DNA from: Lachnospiraceae bacterium
GTDB lineage: Bacteria > Bacillota > Clostridia > Lachnospirales > Lachnospiraceae
Reading direction: 5' to 3'
Assembly: GCA_910575775.1 (NCBI GenBank)
Contig: CAJTEY010000005.1
Location: 1-64,000, forward strand
Length of the DNA: 64,000 bases
Below the pieces are notes generated by a model. The model saw only the letters and a list, made by a program, of their open reading frames with translations. It had not been told where the DNA came from and ran no database searches. The position numbers and the translations under genes were made by a program. Each line of letters starts with the position of its first letter. Position 1 is the stretch's first letter. Shown piece by piece: positions 23,890 through 32,614 of this stretch.

Positions 23890-23930
23890 GGGAATGCGAA
23901 ACATTCCCTGGATTGTCGCTGTCGTGCGAC
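23890..23930. other. Tandem hairpins after pyrE
   Basis: GGGAATG-CGAAA-CATTCCC (23890-23908) is followed by GTCGC/GCGAC (23915-23930). Neither has a T tract. The first hairpin resembles arm 2 of repeat copy 3 (GGAATGCGAAGCATTTC), with about two differences in 17 bases, and may be a remnant of that family. Confidence 0.4.
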
Positions 23931-23957
23931 ACTCTGTGAAAGGAGCGGTGACAGATT

Positions 23958-24110
23958 ATGGAAGAAAGAACCTATAAGATCATGGGCGGGGCAGGAGCCT
24001 TAAACCTCGCATTCGGCGTGGTGATCATGGTGGTAGGCATAGCCGGGGGCGTGCTCTTGGTCATCAGCGGCGCGAAGCTTCTGGCGGGAAGAAATAAGAT
24101 ATTATTTTAA
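23958..24110 (+). CDS. Small membrane protein of 50 residues
   Basis: A 50-codon frame starting at ATG 23958 after AAAGGAGCGG. The first ten residues are polar (MEERTYKIMG). Residues 14-43 are one long hydrophobic, glycine-rich membrane segment (FGVVIMVVGIAGGVLLVISG), followed by a basic tail. It is probably a single-pass or hairpin membrane peptide. The next gene also encodes a small membrane protein. No function can be given. Confidence 0.7.
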   Translation: MEERTYKIMGGAGALNLAFGVVIMVVGIAGGVLLVISGAKLLAGRNKILF

Positions 24111-24176
24111 AGAAAAGAGGGTGTTTTCGGCGAGAACGAAGATGCCCTTCTTCGTTATACGGGAGGCGGACACAGG

Positions 24177-24494
24177 GTGAAGAAAAACGGTTACATGTTT
24201 ACCAATAAAGAGCATACGCTGAAAGGGATTATGGCTACGATTCTGGGTGTGATTTCCCTGGCATCTTTGGTTTACGTCATTGCAGACAGCTATACAAAGG
24301 CGGGAGATGTGCCGCTGCAGTACGGGGCAGTGGCGTTTTTGACGATGATCTTTGCTTTTGTTGGCATTGTGCTGGGGGTCATGTCCAAATCTGACAGAGA
24401 TAAGTTTTATTTTTTCAGCTATCTGGGAATCGTATTAAATGTACTGGTGCTTGCGGCGCTCAGCGTGATTTTGTATGCGGGGGCGTACGCCTGA
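24177..24494 (+). CDS. Small four-helix-type membrane protein (DUF6142-like)
   Basis: A 105-residue protein with three hydrophobic segments (about residues 17-35, 48-67 and 80-103) and a polar N-terminus with NKEHTLKG. It starts at GTG 24177, 10 bases after GGGAGG. The pattern matches small Lachnospiraceae membrane proteins that I associate with DUF6142, but that label is from memory only. It lies 16 bases before the M29 aminopeptidase gene and may share its transcript. Confidence 0.65.
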   Translation: MKKNGYMFTNKEHTLKGIMATILGVISLASLVYVIADSYTKAGDVPLQYGAVAFLTMIFAFVGIVLGVMSKSDRDKFYFFSYLGIVLNVLVLAALSVILYAGAYA

Positions 24495-24510
24495 TAAAAG
24501 GGAGGTAATT

Positions 24511-26574
24511 ATGCGACAGGAAGAGTTAATTGCGGAACGCTGTGGACTTGCCATGGCGAGGATCAGAGAAATACCGGGTGAGTCAATCTGTGGGGAAGCT
24601 TACCAGGATTATTTTTGGCAGATGGCGAAGTTTGTTTCGCTGATGGATCAGACGTACACGCTGGTGGAGGACGGAACGCTCAGACGGATGGGGCTGGAGG
24701 AGCTGAAAGAGCATAATCACGCGCTCTATGCGGATATTCTGCCGGAGAACTACGGGGAGAGCTATGCAAATCCAGACTATGCGACGGATCGACTGGGTAA
24801 GTCAATTGGACAATGTCTGTCCTTTTTATACACGGAACTGCGTGCCATGATTCCGGCGGCATATGAGCAGAACCGCGTGTCCTTGACAGTCAAGGCAGAG
24901 CTTCTGCTGGAGGTCTACCAGCTTTTTGTCTGCGCGGCGCAAGAGGAGAGGGAACCGGACGCAGAGGAGCTGCGGGAGAGCCTTTACTGGTATGTGAGCG
25001 ATTACTACGAGGCGGAGTTTGAGGAAAAGAGCATGACACTTCTGGACGCGGACCGGGATTTTGCCCACCGTATCATTATGGAGAGCGATCTGTCGGATCT
25101 GCGCTACCTCTATTATTTCGGGGAGTATGTCACGGAGAACGAACGGAAGACGGCAGCGCATCTGAACGGGATGTCCCCGGAAAAAATAAAGCTGATGGCG
25201 GATACTTACACGGAGGGCTACCGCATCGGGTTTGAGGTGACCAACAAGGACATCTCCATCAAAGAAACGGTGACAATCCGCTATTTCCTCGGATTTGAGC
25301 GGGTTATCAGACAGGCGGTGCAGAATTTTGACCAAATCGGTCTGCAGTCGACCTTCTGCCGGGCGGGAACAAATATCTTTCAGGGCAGGAGTGTGAACAA
25401 AAACGGTTATTGCGGCGCGAACCCCAATAAACAGTACGACTATGACCATAAGGAGGATATGGCGCTCTTTCTGGACGGGGCGCTGGCGGAGAGAAGAGTA
25501 GAAGCCGTGCGCAATGTCTTCGAACGGCAGAAGGAACTGGCGGCCCTTTACGGCGGACCGGCGGTGGTGGAGAGCTTCGGGGAGATCCCTTTCGTGCCGG
25601 AAAACAAGGAAACGGCATGCCGTCTGAGTGAAAAACAGCAGAAGCTTTCGGTTTCCAACGCGGGAAAGATAGCCGATATCCAGAATGAGTATATCAAAGG
25701 CGAGGAGCACAGTTTTACGATTATCGCTTTCCCTGTGCCGCAGATCGGGGAGCGGTACGAGGAAATTTTCGACGATGTGGTGCGCATCAATACGTTGGAT
25801 TACATGCTTTACCGGGATATCCAGCAGAAGATCATAGATGTGCTGGACAAGGGTTCGACCGTACTGGTCAAAGGCATGAACGGGAATGAGACGGACATAA
25901 AGGTGCAGCTTCACAAGCTGGATGATCCCCGGACCCAGACCAATTTTGAAAACTGTGTGGCGGATGTCAATATCCCTGTGGGAGAGGTGTTTACTTCGCC
26001 ACAGCTGGCAGGTACGGAAGGACTGCTGCATGTGCCGCGGGTGTTCCTGCATGAGCTGGAGTACCGGGATCTGCGGCTTCATTTTAAAGACGGTTTCGTG
26101 ACGGACTATGGCTGTGGCAACTTCGCGGGGGAGGAGGACAATCGCAAGTATATCAGAGACAATGTGTTCCATCATCATGAAAAACTTCCGCTTGGAGAGT
26201 TTGCCATCGGCACGAACACGACGGCGTTCTGTGTGGCGAGAAAATACGGAATCGAGGATAAACTGCCGATTCTGATTGCGGAAAAGACGGGACCACACTT
26301 TGCACTGGGGGATACCTGTTATTCCCATGAGGAGGAAGTGAGAAGCTACAATCCGGACGGGAAGGAGATTGTGGCCAAAGAGAATGAAGTGTCAGCTTTA
26401 CGTGACACAGATGTCAGCAAGGCATATTTCCAGTGCCACACGGATATTACGATCCCGTATGATGAGCTTGGGGAGCTTTCAGTGTTGACCGAATCGGGAG
26501 AAAAATATGTGATTATCCAGAATGGTCAATTTGTGCTGCCGGGATGTGAGGAGCTGAATAAGGCGCTGCGCTGA
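24511..26574 (+). CDS. M29-family aminopeptidase with long N-terminal extension
   Basis: A 687-residue protein. The C-terminal 330 residues match M29 metallo-aminopeptidases (AmpS/PepS/AmpT). Expected ligand motifs are present: NIPVGEVFTSP with Glu492, LGEFAIGTN with Glu563, and EKTGPHFALGDTC with Glu591, His596 and Asp601. M29 enzymes remove N-terminal residues from peptides in the cytoplasm using Co or Zn. Typical members have about 410 residues; the first 280 here form an alpha-helical extension with no motif that I recognise. The ATG at 24511 follows GGGAGG at 6 bases; the frame extends upstream into the previous gene without a better start. Confidence 0.85.
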   Translation: MRQEELIAERCGLAMARIREIPGESICGEAYQDYFWQMAKFVSLMDQTYTLVEDGTLRRMGLEELKEHNHALYADILPENYGESYANPDYATDRLGKSIGQCLSFLYTELRAMIPAAYEQNRVSLTVKAELLLEVYQLFVCAAQEEREPDAEELRESLYWYVSDYYEAEFEEKSMTLLDADRDFAHRIIMESDLSDLRYLYYFGEYVTENERKTAAHLNGMSPEKIKLMADTYTEGYRIGFEVTNKDISIKETVTIRYFLGFERVIRQAVQNFDQIGLQSTFCRAGTNIFQGRSVNKNGYCGANPNKQYDYDHKEDMALFLDGALAERRVEAVRNVFERQKELAALYGGPAVVESFGEIPFVPENKETACRLSEKQQKLSVSNAGKIADIQNEYIKGEEHSFTIIAFPVPQIGERYEEIFDDVVRINTLDYMLYRDIQQKIIDVLDKGSTVLVKGMNGNETDIKVQLHKLDDPRTQTNFENCVADVNIPVGEVFTSPQLAGTEGLLHVPRVFLHELEYRDLRLHFKDGFVTDYGCGNFAGEEDNRKYIRDNVFHHHEKLPLGEFAIGTNTTAFCVARKYGIEDKLPILIAEKTGPHFALGDTCYSHEEEVRSYNPDGKEIVAKENEVSALRDTDVSKAYFQCHTDITIPYDELGELSVLTESGEKYVIIQNGQFVLPGCEELNKALR

Positions 26575-26636
26575 TGGAAATGGCGCGAACTTCGGGAAGC
26601 AGAACGGTGCTCTGCCTGCACTGGTGAGAAAATGGG

Positions 26637-26665
26637 TTGCGCAATCGGGGGAAATCTAGTACACT
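26637..26665 (+). promoter_or_regulatory. Candidate promoter of the pur genes
   Basis: TTGCGC (26637-26642), 17-bp spacer, TACACT (26660-26665), about 58 bases upstream of purE. I see no purine-riboswitch core in this leader. Confidence 0.45.
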
Positions 26666-26722
26666 GTAGAGTAAGAAACTTTGTTTTGATACAAGATGTT
26701 GTGGTTTAGGAGGTAAATGCGG

Positions 26723-27232
26723 ATGGCACAGGTAGGCATCGTGATGGGCAGTGATTCGGATATGCCCGTTATGGCGAAGGCGGCGGAACTTTTGGAGGAA
26801 CTTGGTGTTTCCTATGAAATGACGATTATTTCCGCCCACAGGGAACCGGACGTGTTTTTCGAGTATGCGAAGGGCGCAGAGGAGAAGGGTTTTAAGGTGA
26901 TTATCGCGGGAGCCGGAAAGGCGGCGCATCTGCCGGGCATGTGTGCGGCAATTTTTCCCATGCCGGTGATTGGCGTGCCCATGAAAACTTCCGATCTGGG
27001 TGGGGTGGATTCCCTCTATTCTATTGTACAGATGCCTTCAGGCATTCCGGTGGCTACGGTTGCGATAAACGGCGGGCAGAACGCCGGGATTCTGGCAGCG
27101 AAGATTCTGGCGGTCTCGGACGGGGCCCTTTTAGAACGGTTAAAGAACTATTCGGAGAGCCTGAAGGAGAGCGTGCAGGAGAAGGACGCAAAGCTGCAAG
27201 AGGTTGGGTATAAGACTTATCTGAAAGCATAG
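26723..27232 (+). CDS. purE: N5-carboxyaminoimidazole ribonucleotide mutase
   Basis: A 169-residue class I PurE that moves a carboxyl group to make CAIR in purine synthesis. The N-terminal [13 protein letters not shown] motif, the SAHREP motif (about 41-46) with the conserved His, and [11 protein letters not shown] are all present. ATG 26723 is 9 bases from AGGAGG; ATG 26717 is too close. First gene of a purE-purM-purN-purD run. purK, purF, purH, purC and purL are not in the window. Confidence 0.96.
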   Translation: MAQVGIVMGSDSDMPVMAKAAELLEELGVSYEMTIISAHREPDVFFEYAKGAEEKGFKVIIAGAGKAAHLPGMCAAIFPMPVIGVPMKTSDLGGVDSLYSIVQMPSGIPVATVAINGGQNAGILAAKILAVSDGALLERLKNYSESLKESVQEKDAKLQEVGYKTYLKA

Positions 27233-27254
27233 GGCAGGCATTAAGGAGGAAAAA

Positions 27255-28280
27255 ATGGATTATAAGACAGCGGGTGTGGATATCGAGGCGGGTTACCGTT
27301 CCGTGGAACTGATGAAGCAGTATGTGAAGGGAACGATGCGGCCGGAGGTATTAGGCGGGATCGGCGGATTTTCCGGCGCTTTTTCGCTTGAGAAAATTAA
27401 GGATATGGAAAAGCCAGTGCTTCTGTCGGGTACGGACGGTGTGGGCACGAAGATACAGCTTGCCTATCTGATGGATCAGCATGACACCGTGGGAATCGAC
27501 TGCGTCGCCATGTGTGTCAATGACGTGGTGTGCGCGGGTGCGGAACCGCTGTTTTTCTTAGATTACATAGCATGCGGGAAAAATTATCCCGAGAAGATCG
27601 CTGCGATCGTGAAGGGCGTTGCCGAGGGCTGTAAGCAGGCGGGAGCGGCTCTGGTCGGCGGTGAGACGGCGGAGCATCCGGGACTGATGCCGGAGGATGA
27701 GTATGATCTTGCCGGTTTTGCGGTGGGTGTTGCCGAGGAGAAGGAGCTGATCACGGGGGCGGACATCAGACCCGGTGACGTGCTGGTCGGCATTGCGTCT
27801 TCCGGCGTGCACAGTAACGGATTTTCCCTCGTCAGAAAGGTGTTTGACGTAAAGAAGGAGACGCTCAGCGTGTATCATGAGGAGCTTGGCGCGACGCTGG
27901 GGGAGACATTGCTTACGCCCACGAAAATTTATGTGAAGGCGCTTCGGGAGGTCAAAAAGGCGGGCGTTACCGTAAAGGGCTGCAGTCATATTACAGGCGG
28001 CGGCTTCTATGAGAATATTCCGAGAATGCTGCCGGATGGCATCGGGGCCAGGGTGGAGAAGGGCAGCTTTGAGATGCCGCCTGTTTTTGCGCTCCTGCAG
28101 AAGACAGGGAATCTGGAAGAGAAGATGATGTACAATACCTACAACATGGGACTCGGCATGGTGCTGGCAGTGGATGCCGCAGATGCGGATCAGACCATCG
28201 CGGCTTTGAAAGCGGCTGGTGAGAAGGCATGGGCAGTAGGGGAAGCCGTGCCGGGAAATCATGAGGTAGTGATTTTATAA
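27255..28280 (+). CDS. purM: Phosphoribosylformylglycinamidine cyclo-ligase
   Basis: A 341-residue AIR synthetase that closes the imidazole ring of FGAM with ATP. It has the signature opening [32 protein letters not shown] (about 59-70), the glycine-rich [11 protein letters not shown] (about 133-143) and [13 protein letters not shown]. Full length. AAGGAGG is 5 bases before the ATG, and the gene is 22 bases after purE. Confidence 0.97.
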   Translation: MDYKTAGVDIEAGYRSVELMKQYVKGTMRPEVLGGIGGFSGAFSLEKIKDMEKPVLLSGTDGVGTKIQLAYLMDQHDTVGIDCVAMCVNDVVCAGAEPLFFLDYIACGKNYPEKIAAIVKGVAEGCKQAGAALVGGETAEHPGLMPEDEYDLAGFAVGVAEEKELITGADIRPGDVLVGIASSGVHSNGFSLVRKVFDVKKETLSVYHEELGATLGETLLTPTKIYVKALREVKKAGVTVKGCSHITGGGFYENIPRMLPDGIGARVEKGSFEMPPVFALLQKTGNLEEKMMYNTYNMGLGMVLAVDAADADQTIAALKAAGEKAWAVGEAVPGNHEVVIL

Positions 28281-28372
28281 ATGGCTCAGCCGTGCCGGGA
28301 GCACGTTTGGTGAATGGGTGTGGGCTGAACTGTCATAAGAAGGGGATGGGGAGTTGCGATTGGAGGATAAGT

Positions 28373-28999
28373 ATGCTTAGAGTAGTGGTATGTGTGTCCG
28401 GAGGAGGCACAAACTTGCAGGCAATTATTGACGGCATCGCGCAGGGAGCCATCTTTCATACGGAGATTGTCCGTGTGGTGAGCAACAATCCCGATGCCCG
28501 CGCTCTTGAGAGAGCGAAGACGGCGGGGATTGAGAGCGTGTGTGTGTCACCGAAGGATTACGGGGACAGGCAGCAGTTTGAGGCGGCTTTAATCCGCTGC
28601 GTGGAGGAGGCTGAGCCGGATCTGATTGTGCTGGCGGGCTTTATGGTAAAGGTGCCGGCAGAGCTGATCAGAAAATATGAAAACAGGATAGTCAATGTGC
28701 ATCCTTCCCTGATTCCTGCTTTCTGCGGAACAGGTTATTACGGACTGCGGGTGCACGAGGAAGCGCTTAAGCGCGGTGTGAAAATAACAGGTGCAACGGT
28801 ACATTTTGTGGATGAGGGGATGGATACCGGCCCGATCATCAAACAGAAGGCGGTAAAGGTGCACGAGGACGATACGCCCGAAACATTACAGAGAAGAGTG
28901 ATGGAGGAGGCCGAATGGGTGCTTCTGCCATGGTGTATCAATCTCATCGCGGCGGGTCAGGTAAAAGTGGAAAACGGCCGGGTGACGGTAGTGGAATAA
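28373..28999 (+). CDS. purN: Phosphoribosylglycinamide formyltransferase
   Basis: A 208-residue folate-dependent GAR transformylase. The N-terminal VCVSGGGTNLQAIIDG binds the phosphate. The catalytic region NVHPSLIPAFCGTGYYGL (about 106-123) carries the His, and HFVDEGMDTGPII supplies the Asp. ATG 28373 is 6 bases after GGAGG; the longer in-frame reading from 28292 adds non-family sequence. A 7-bp hairpin (ATGCGGA/TCCGCAT at 29002-29020) separates it from purD. Confidence 0.96.
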   Translation: MLRVVVCVSGGGTNLQAIIDGIAQGAIFHTEIVRVVSNNPDARALERAKTAGIESVCVSPKDYGDRQQFEAALIRCVEEAEPDLIVLAGFMVKVPAELIRKYENRIVNVHPSLIPAFCGTGYYGLRVHEEALKRGVKITGATVHFVDEGMDTGPIIKQKAVKVHEDDTPETLQRRVMEEAEWVLLPWCINLIAAGQVKVENGRVTVVE

Positions 29000-29047
29000 C
29001 AATGCGGACAATCTCCGCATCATGGAAGATGTGAAAGGAAAGGAAAA

Positions 29048-30319
29048 ATGAAAATTTTGATCGTGGGAAGCGGCGGCAGGGAACATGCGATAGCGATGGC
29101 TGTGGCGAAGAGCCCCAGAGCTGACAAAATTTACTGTGCGCCCGGCAATGCGGGAATCGGGCAGATTGCGGAATGCGTGTCCATCGGAGCCATGGAGTTT
29201 GATAAGCTTGTGGCTTTTGCCAAAGAGAAAGCCATTGATCTGACGATTGTAGGCATGGACGACCCGTTAGTTGGCGGTCTGGTGGATGAGATGGAGGCGG
29301 CGGGTCTCAGGGTGTTCGGTCCCCGGAAAAATGCGGCAGTTCTGGAGGGCAGCAAGGCGTTCTCCAAGGATCTGATGAAAAAATATAAGATTCCCACGGC
29401 GGCCTACGAGAATTTTGACGATCCGCAGAAAGCACTTGCCTATCTGGAGACAGCGAAAATGCCGGTGGTATTGAAGGCGGACGGTCTTGCGCTCGGTAAG
29501 GGCGTGCTGATCTGTGAGACGCTTGATGAGGCGAAGGAAGGCGTGCGCACCATCATGGAGGATAAAAAGTTCGGTTCGGCGGGCAACCGCATGGTGATCG
29601 AAGAGTTTATGACGGGACGGGAGGTTTCCGTGCTCTCCTTTGTGGACGGGAAGACGATAAAAATCATGTCCTCCGCGCAGGATCATAAGCGGGCGATGGA
29701 CGGTGACCAGGGACTGAACACAGGCGGTATGGGTACATTTTCGCCCAGTCCTTTCTATACGGAAGAGGTGGATGCGTTCTGCCGTGAGCACATTTATCAG
29801 GCGACCGTGGACGCCATGGCTGCGGAGGGCAGACCATTCAAGGGGGTCATCTTCTTTGGCCTGATGCTGACTCAGGACGGACCGAAGGTGCTGGAGTATA
29901 ATGCGCGTTTCGGTGATCCGGAGGCCCAGGTTGTGCTTCCCCGGATGAAAAACGATATGATCGATGTGGTGGAGGCGTGTATTGACGGCACGCTTGACCA
30001 GATAGATCTCTCTTTTGAGGACAATGCGGCGGTATGCGTGATTCTGGCGTCGGAAGGATATCCCGTTTCCTACGAGAAAGGTTTTGAGATTACAGGGCTT
30101 AACAACTTTGATGAGAAGGACGGGTACTACTGTTTCCATGCGGGAACGGCGTTGAAAGATAATAAGATAGTCACAAACGGCGGCAGAGTGCTTGGCATCA
30201 CGGCAAAGGGAGCGACTCTGAAGGAGGCGCGGGCGAATGCCTACGCGGCGACGGAGTGGGTGCACTTCGACCGCCAGTATATGAGACATGATATCGGCAG
30301 GGCGATTGACGAGGCATAG
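29048..30319 (+). CDS. purD: Phosphoribosylamine-glycine ligase
   Basis: A 423-residue ATP-grasp enzyme that makes GAR from phosphoribosylamine and glycine. Motifs: ILIVGSGGREHAIA at the N-terminus, VLKADGLALGKGVLIC (about 141-156), the LNTGGMGTFSP loop (about 223-233) and ARFGDPEAQVVLPR (about 286-299). Full length, with AAAGGAAAGGAAAA before the ATG. It ends the visible pur run. Confidence 0.97.
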   Translation: MKILIVGSGGREHAIAMAVAKSPRADKIYCAPGNAGIGQIAECVSIGAMEFDKLVAFAKEKAIDLTIVGMDDPLVGGLVDEMEAAGLRVFGPRKNAAVLEGSKAFSKDLMKKYKIPTAAYENFDDPQKALAYLETAKMPVVLKADGLALGKGVLICETLDEAKEGVRTIMEDKKFGSAGNRMVIEEFMTGREVSVLSFVDGKTIKIMSSAQDHKRAMDGDQGLNTGGMGTFSPSPFYTEEVDAFCREHIYQATVDAMAAEGRPFKGVIFFGLMLTQDGPKVLEYNARFGDPEAQVVLPRMKNDMIDVVEACIDGTLDQIDLSFEDNAAVCVILASEGYPVSYEKGFEITGLNNFDEKDGYYCFHAGTALKDNKIVTNGGRVLGITAKGATLKEARANAYAATEWVHFDRQYMRHDIGRAIDEA

Positions 30320-30381
30320 ACGAAGAAGTATCAACGGAAGCAGAACAAGGTGATAGAAGAAGCGTAAAAGGGAGTGAAGTT

Positions 30382-30870
30382 ATGAGCAGAGAAGAAAGAA
30401 TCGAGATGCTCAAAAAGGAGTTTAGCGAGATCAATACCTATAACAGACCCACTTACTGTGCCGAATGCGGGGCAGTTATGGTCTTTAAGGGACTGGGAGA
30501 GTACCAGTGCGAGAAGTGCGGCGCCCGGGATTATGACGATTACGGAAAGGTGCGCAATTACGTCGAAATGCATATGGGAGCCAATGCGGCACAGACGGCC
30601 AAGGCTACCGGGGTAGCGCAAAAATCCATAAGGGATATGCTTAAGGAGGGAAAGCTGGAGATCGCGCAGAACTCAGCCATTTTCTTAAAATGTGAGATTT
30701 GCGGGGCAACGATCCGCAGCGGCAAATATTGTCCCAAGTGTGAGATGAATTATCACCATGATCTGGAGGAGATGGCAAGAAAAGCAAGGCACCATGGCGA
30801 TACGTTTGGCTACAGCACAGAGCGGCGCAAGGGCGAGGACGGTTCCAAGCGTTTCACAAGAGAACAGTAA
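30382..30870 (+). CDS. Zinc-ribbon/HTH regulator-like protein (YvyF-like)
   Basis: A 162-residue protein. A zinc ribbon (CAEC...CEKC, about residues 26-46) is followed by a helix-turn-helix-like stretch (AAQTAKATGVAQKSIRDMLK, about 70-89). A second zinc ribbon (CEIC...CPKC, about 104-119) follows, and then a basic tail. The arrangement recalls YvyF/TIGR03826 proteins of flagellar regions in Firmicutes, but no flagellar gene is nearby. AGTGAAG precedes the ATG. It probably binds nucleic acid or a protein partner; the role is not established. Confidence 0.7.
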   Translation: MSREERIEMLKKEFSEINTYNRPTYCAECGAVMVFKGLGEYQCEKCGARDYDDYGKVRNYVEMHMGANAAQTAKATGVAQKSIRDMLKEGKLEIAQNSAIFLKCEICGATIRSGKYCPKCEMNYHHDLEEMARKARHHGDTFGYSTERRKGEDGSKRFTREQ

Positions 30871-30902
30871 AAACTGACAAAGGACTGATAGGGGAGAACA
30901 GA

Positions 30903-32228
30903 ATGAAGATACGAAAGAGCGAACGGGTAAGAGGGGGACAGAGACATGTATGGAGGGCAGCCGCCATTTTCGGTGCGGCAGTTCTTCTTGCGTGGTGTAA
31001 TCCGATGGTGAGTCTGGCGGAGGCCACAGGCACCGTATTGCCCAATTCGGTCAATATCAGAAAACAGCCTGATCAGGAGAGCCAGGTGATCGGGAGCTCC
31101 ACTGTCGGCAAGGAAATCAGTATCCGGGGCAAGGTAGATGTCTCCGGTATCACCTGGTATCAGGTGTATGTGGACTCGAACACGATGGGCTATGTGCGCG
31201 CTGATATGATTGAGAAAAAGGGCGATGGGGATATTCCAACGGTCACTGTGGCGACGGAAAGTCAGACGACACAGTCACTGGAGGCCGGAGATGGCGGATC
31301 CCAGGAACCGTCATCTTCCGGCGGCACGGGCGGCGGCGCACAGGTGGAAGCCCAGGAAGGGATGGATCTTCAATATGCAAGCACCAAGGTGCAGGCGAAG
31401 GTGCGTCCCGATCCTTCCACGTCGAACAATCCGGTGGATTCCCTGACGCCCGGCACACAGGTGGTGGTGAGCGGCAAATCTGAAGGCAGCGACAGTAAGA
31501 CGTGGTATTTTGTTACCTTTACAGGATCAAACGGTTCGGAGAAAACAGGCTATATCCGCTCCGATCTGTTAGATCTGGGAGAGATGCTTCCCGTGGAGGA
31601 GGAGCCGGAGGAAGAGCCGGAAGAAGAGCCGGAAGAAGAGCCGGAGGCTGCACCGAAAAATGACTATGAACTGAAAATCGAGACCACCTCTGAAGGGGAG
31701 GAGGCATGGTATATTTATGATAATGTGACAGGACAGAAGCAGAAGCTTGTACCTCTTCTGGAATCTTCCTATTCCCAGTCGCTGGATGACGGGGATGAGA
31801 CGAAATCCATGGTGAAGCAGCGGATTGTGATCGTGGTACTGGCCGTGCTTCTGGTGATCTTTGTGATCGTGACGGTTATTATGGCATTTAAGCTGCGTGA
31901 TGCATACTATGAGGATTATGAGGACGACGAGGAGGAGGAAACACCCGATGAGCGTCCGTCAGCGAGACGGGCGGCGGAGAGAGAGAGAGAGCCAGGGCGC
32001 AGAGTTGTGGCGGAAGAAGAGCGCAGACCCCGCAGAAGGGAAGAGCCGGAAGCCGGAGCGGACAGGCAGGAGCGCAGGCGGCGGGAACGGGAAGTAACTT
32101 ATCGGGAAGAGCCGGATGTGCAGGAAGCTGTCAGACCTGCGAGGACGCGCAAAGCTAAGAATTTCCTTCTGGACGATGACGAGTTTGAATTTGAGTTTTT
32201 AAATATGGACGATAAGGATCTGAGATAA
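30903..32228 (+). CDS. SH3b-domain single-pass membrane protein
   Basis: A 441-residue protein. A signal peptide (about 1-40, cleaved after SLAEA) is followed by a bacterial SH3 domain (about 43-103: GTVLPNSVNIRKQPDQESQV), a Ser/Gly/Gln linker and a second SH3b (about 155-225). Next is an acidic spacer of about four PEEE repeats encoded by 12-bp tandem units (31597-31647), then a membrane helix (about 303-325). The last 115 residues are a very charged, Arg/Glu-rich cytoplasmic tail. SH3b domains usually bind peptidoglycan, so this may sense the wall and signal inward. It lies 2 bases before the GntR-clpC pair, which may place it in the same transcript. Confidence 0.8.
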   Translation: MKIRKSERVRGGQRHVWRAAAIFGAAVLLAWCNPMVSLAEATGTVLPNSVNIRKQPDQESQVIGSSTVGKEISIRGKVDVSGITWYQVYVDSNTMGYVRADMIEKKGDGDIPTVTVATESQTTQSLEAGDGGSQEPSSSGGTGGGAQVEAQEGMDLQYASTKVQAKVRPDPSTSNNPVDSLTPGTQVVVSGKSEGSDSKTWYFVTFTGSNGSEKTGYIRSDLLDLGEMLPVEEEPEEEPEEEPEEEPEAAPKNDYELKIETTSEGEEAWYIYDNVTGQKQKLVPLLESSYSQSLDDGDETKSMVKQRIVIVVLAVLLVIFVIVTVIMAFKLRDAYYEDYEDDEEEETPDERPSARRAAEREREPGRRVVAEEERRPRRREEPEAGADRQERRRREREVTYREEPDVQEAVRPARTRKAKNFLLDDDEFEFEFLNMDDKDLR

Positions 32229-32230
32229 GA

Positions 32231-32614
32231 ATGTTTATTGAGATAGATTTTAACAGCGATCAGGCGATTTATATGCAGCTGAGGGATCAGATCATTATGG
32301 GAATCGCCTCTTCCCGGTTTCAGGAGGGAGAGATGCTCCCCTCTGTCAGACAGCTTGCGGATACCATCGGCATCAATATGCACACGGTCAACAAAGCCTA
32401 CACCGTTTTAAAACAGGAGGGTTATGTGAAGGTGGACCGCAGACGGGGTGTGATGGTTGCTGTGGACATCGACAGGATGCGCGCTATTGAGGAAATCAGG
32501 GAGGATCTGTTAGTCACCCTGGCAAAGGCAAGCTGTAAGAATATTTCCGGAGAAGAAGTGCATGCTCTTATAGACGAGATCTATGAGGAATATGGGAAAG
32601 GAATGAGAGAGTAG
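32231..32614 (+). CDS. GntR-family regulator, short YtrA type
   Basis: A 127-residue regulator. The winged helix spans residues 1-75 (AIYMQLRDQIIMGIASSRFQ, then LPSVRQLADTIGINMHTVNK) and is followed by only a short helical tail of about 45 residues, the size of YtrA-subfamily repressors that usually control ABC transporters. Here the stop codon abuts the start of clpC with no gap, so the two are translationally coupled. This suggests it controls clpC or its own operon in the place usually held by CtsR. The ligand is unknown. Confidence 0.85.
   Translation: MFIEIDFNSDQAIYMQLRDQIIMGIASSRFQEGEMLPSVRQLADTIGINMHTVNKAYTVLKQEGYVKVDRRRGVMVAVDIDRMRAIEEIREDLLVTLAKASCKNISGEEVHALIDEIYEEYGKGMRE

Noticed and set aside
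26575-26722. Purine riboswitch before purE
   Set aside because: No purine-aptamer core (P1-P2-P3 with conserved junction) could be found in the 148-base leader. Only a promoter-like pair was seen.
31597-31647. CRISPR-like or other tandem array
   Set aside because: The 12-bp units are in frame and encode PEEE repeats of the SH3b protein. There are no spacers. No CRISPR array was seen anywhere in the window.
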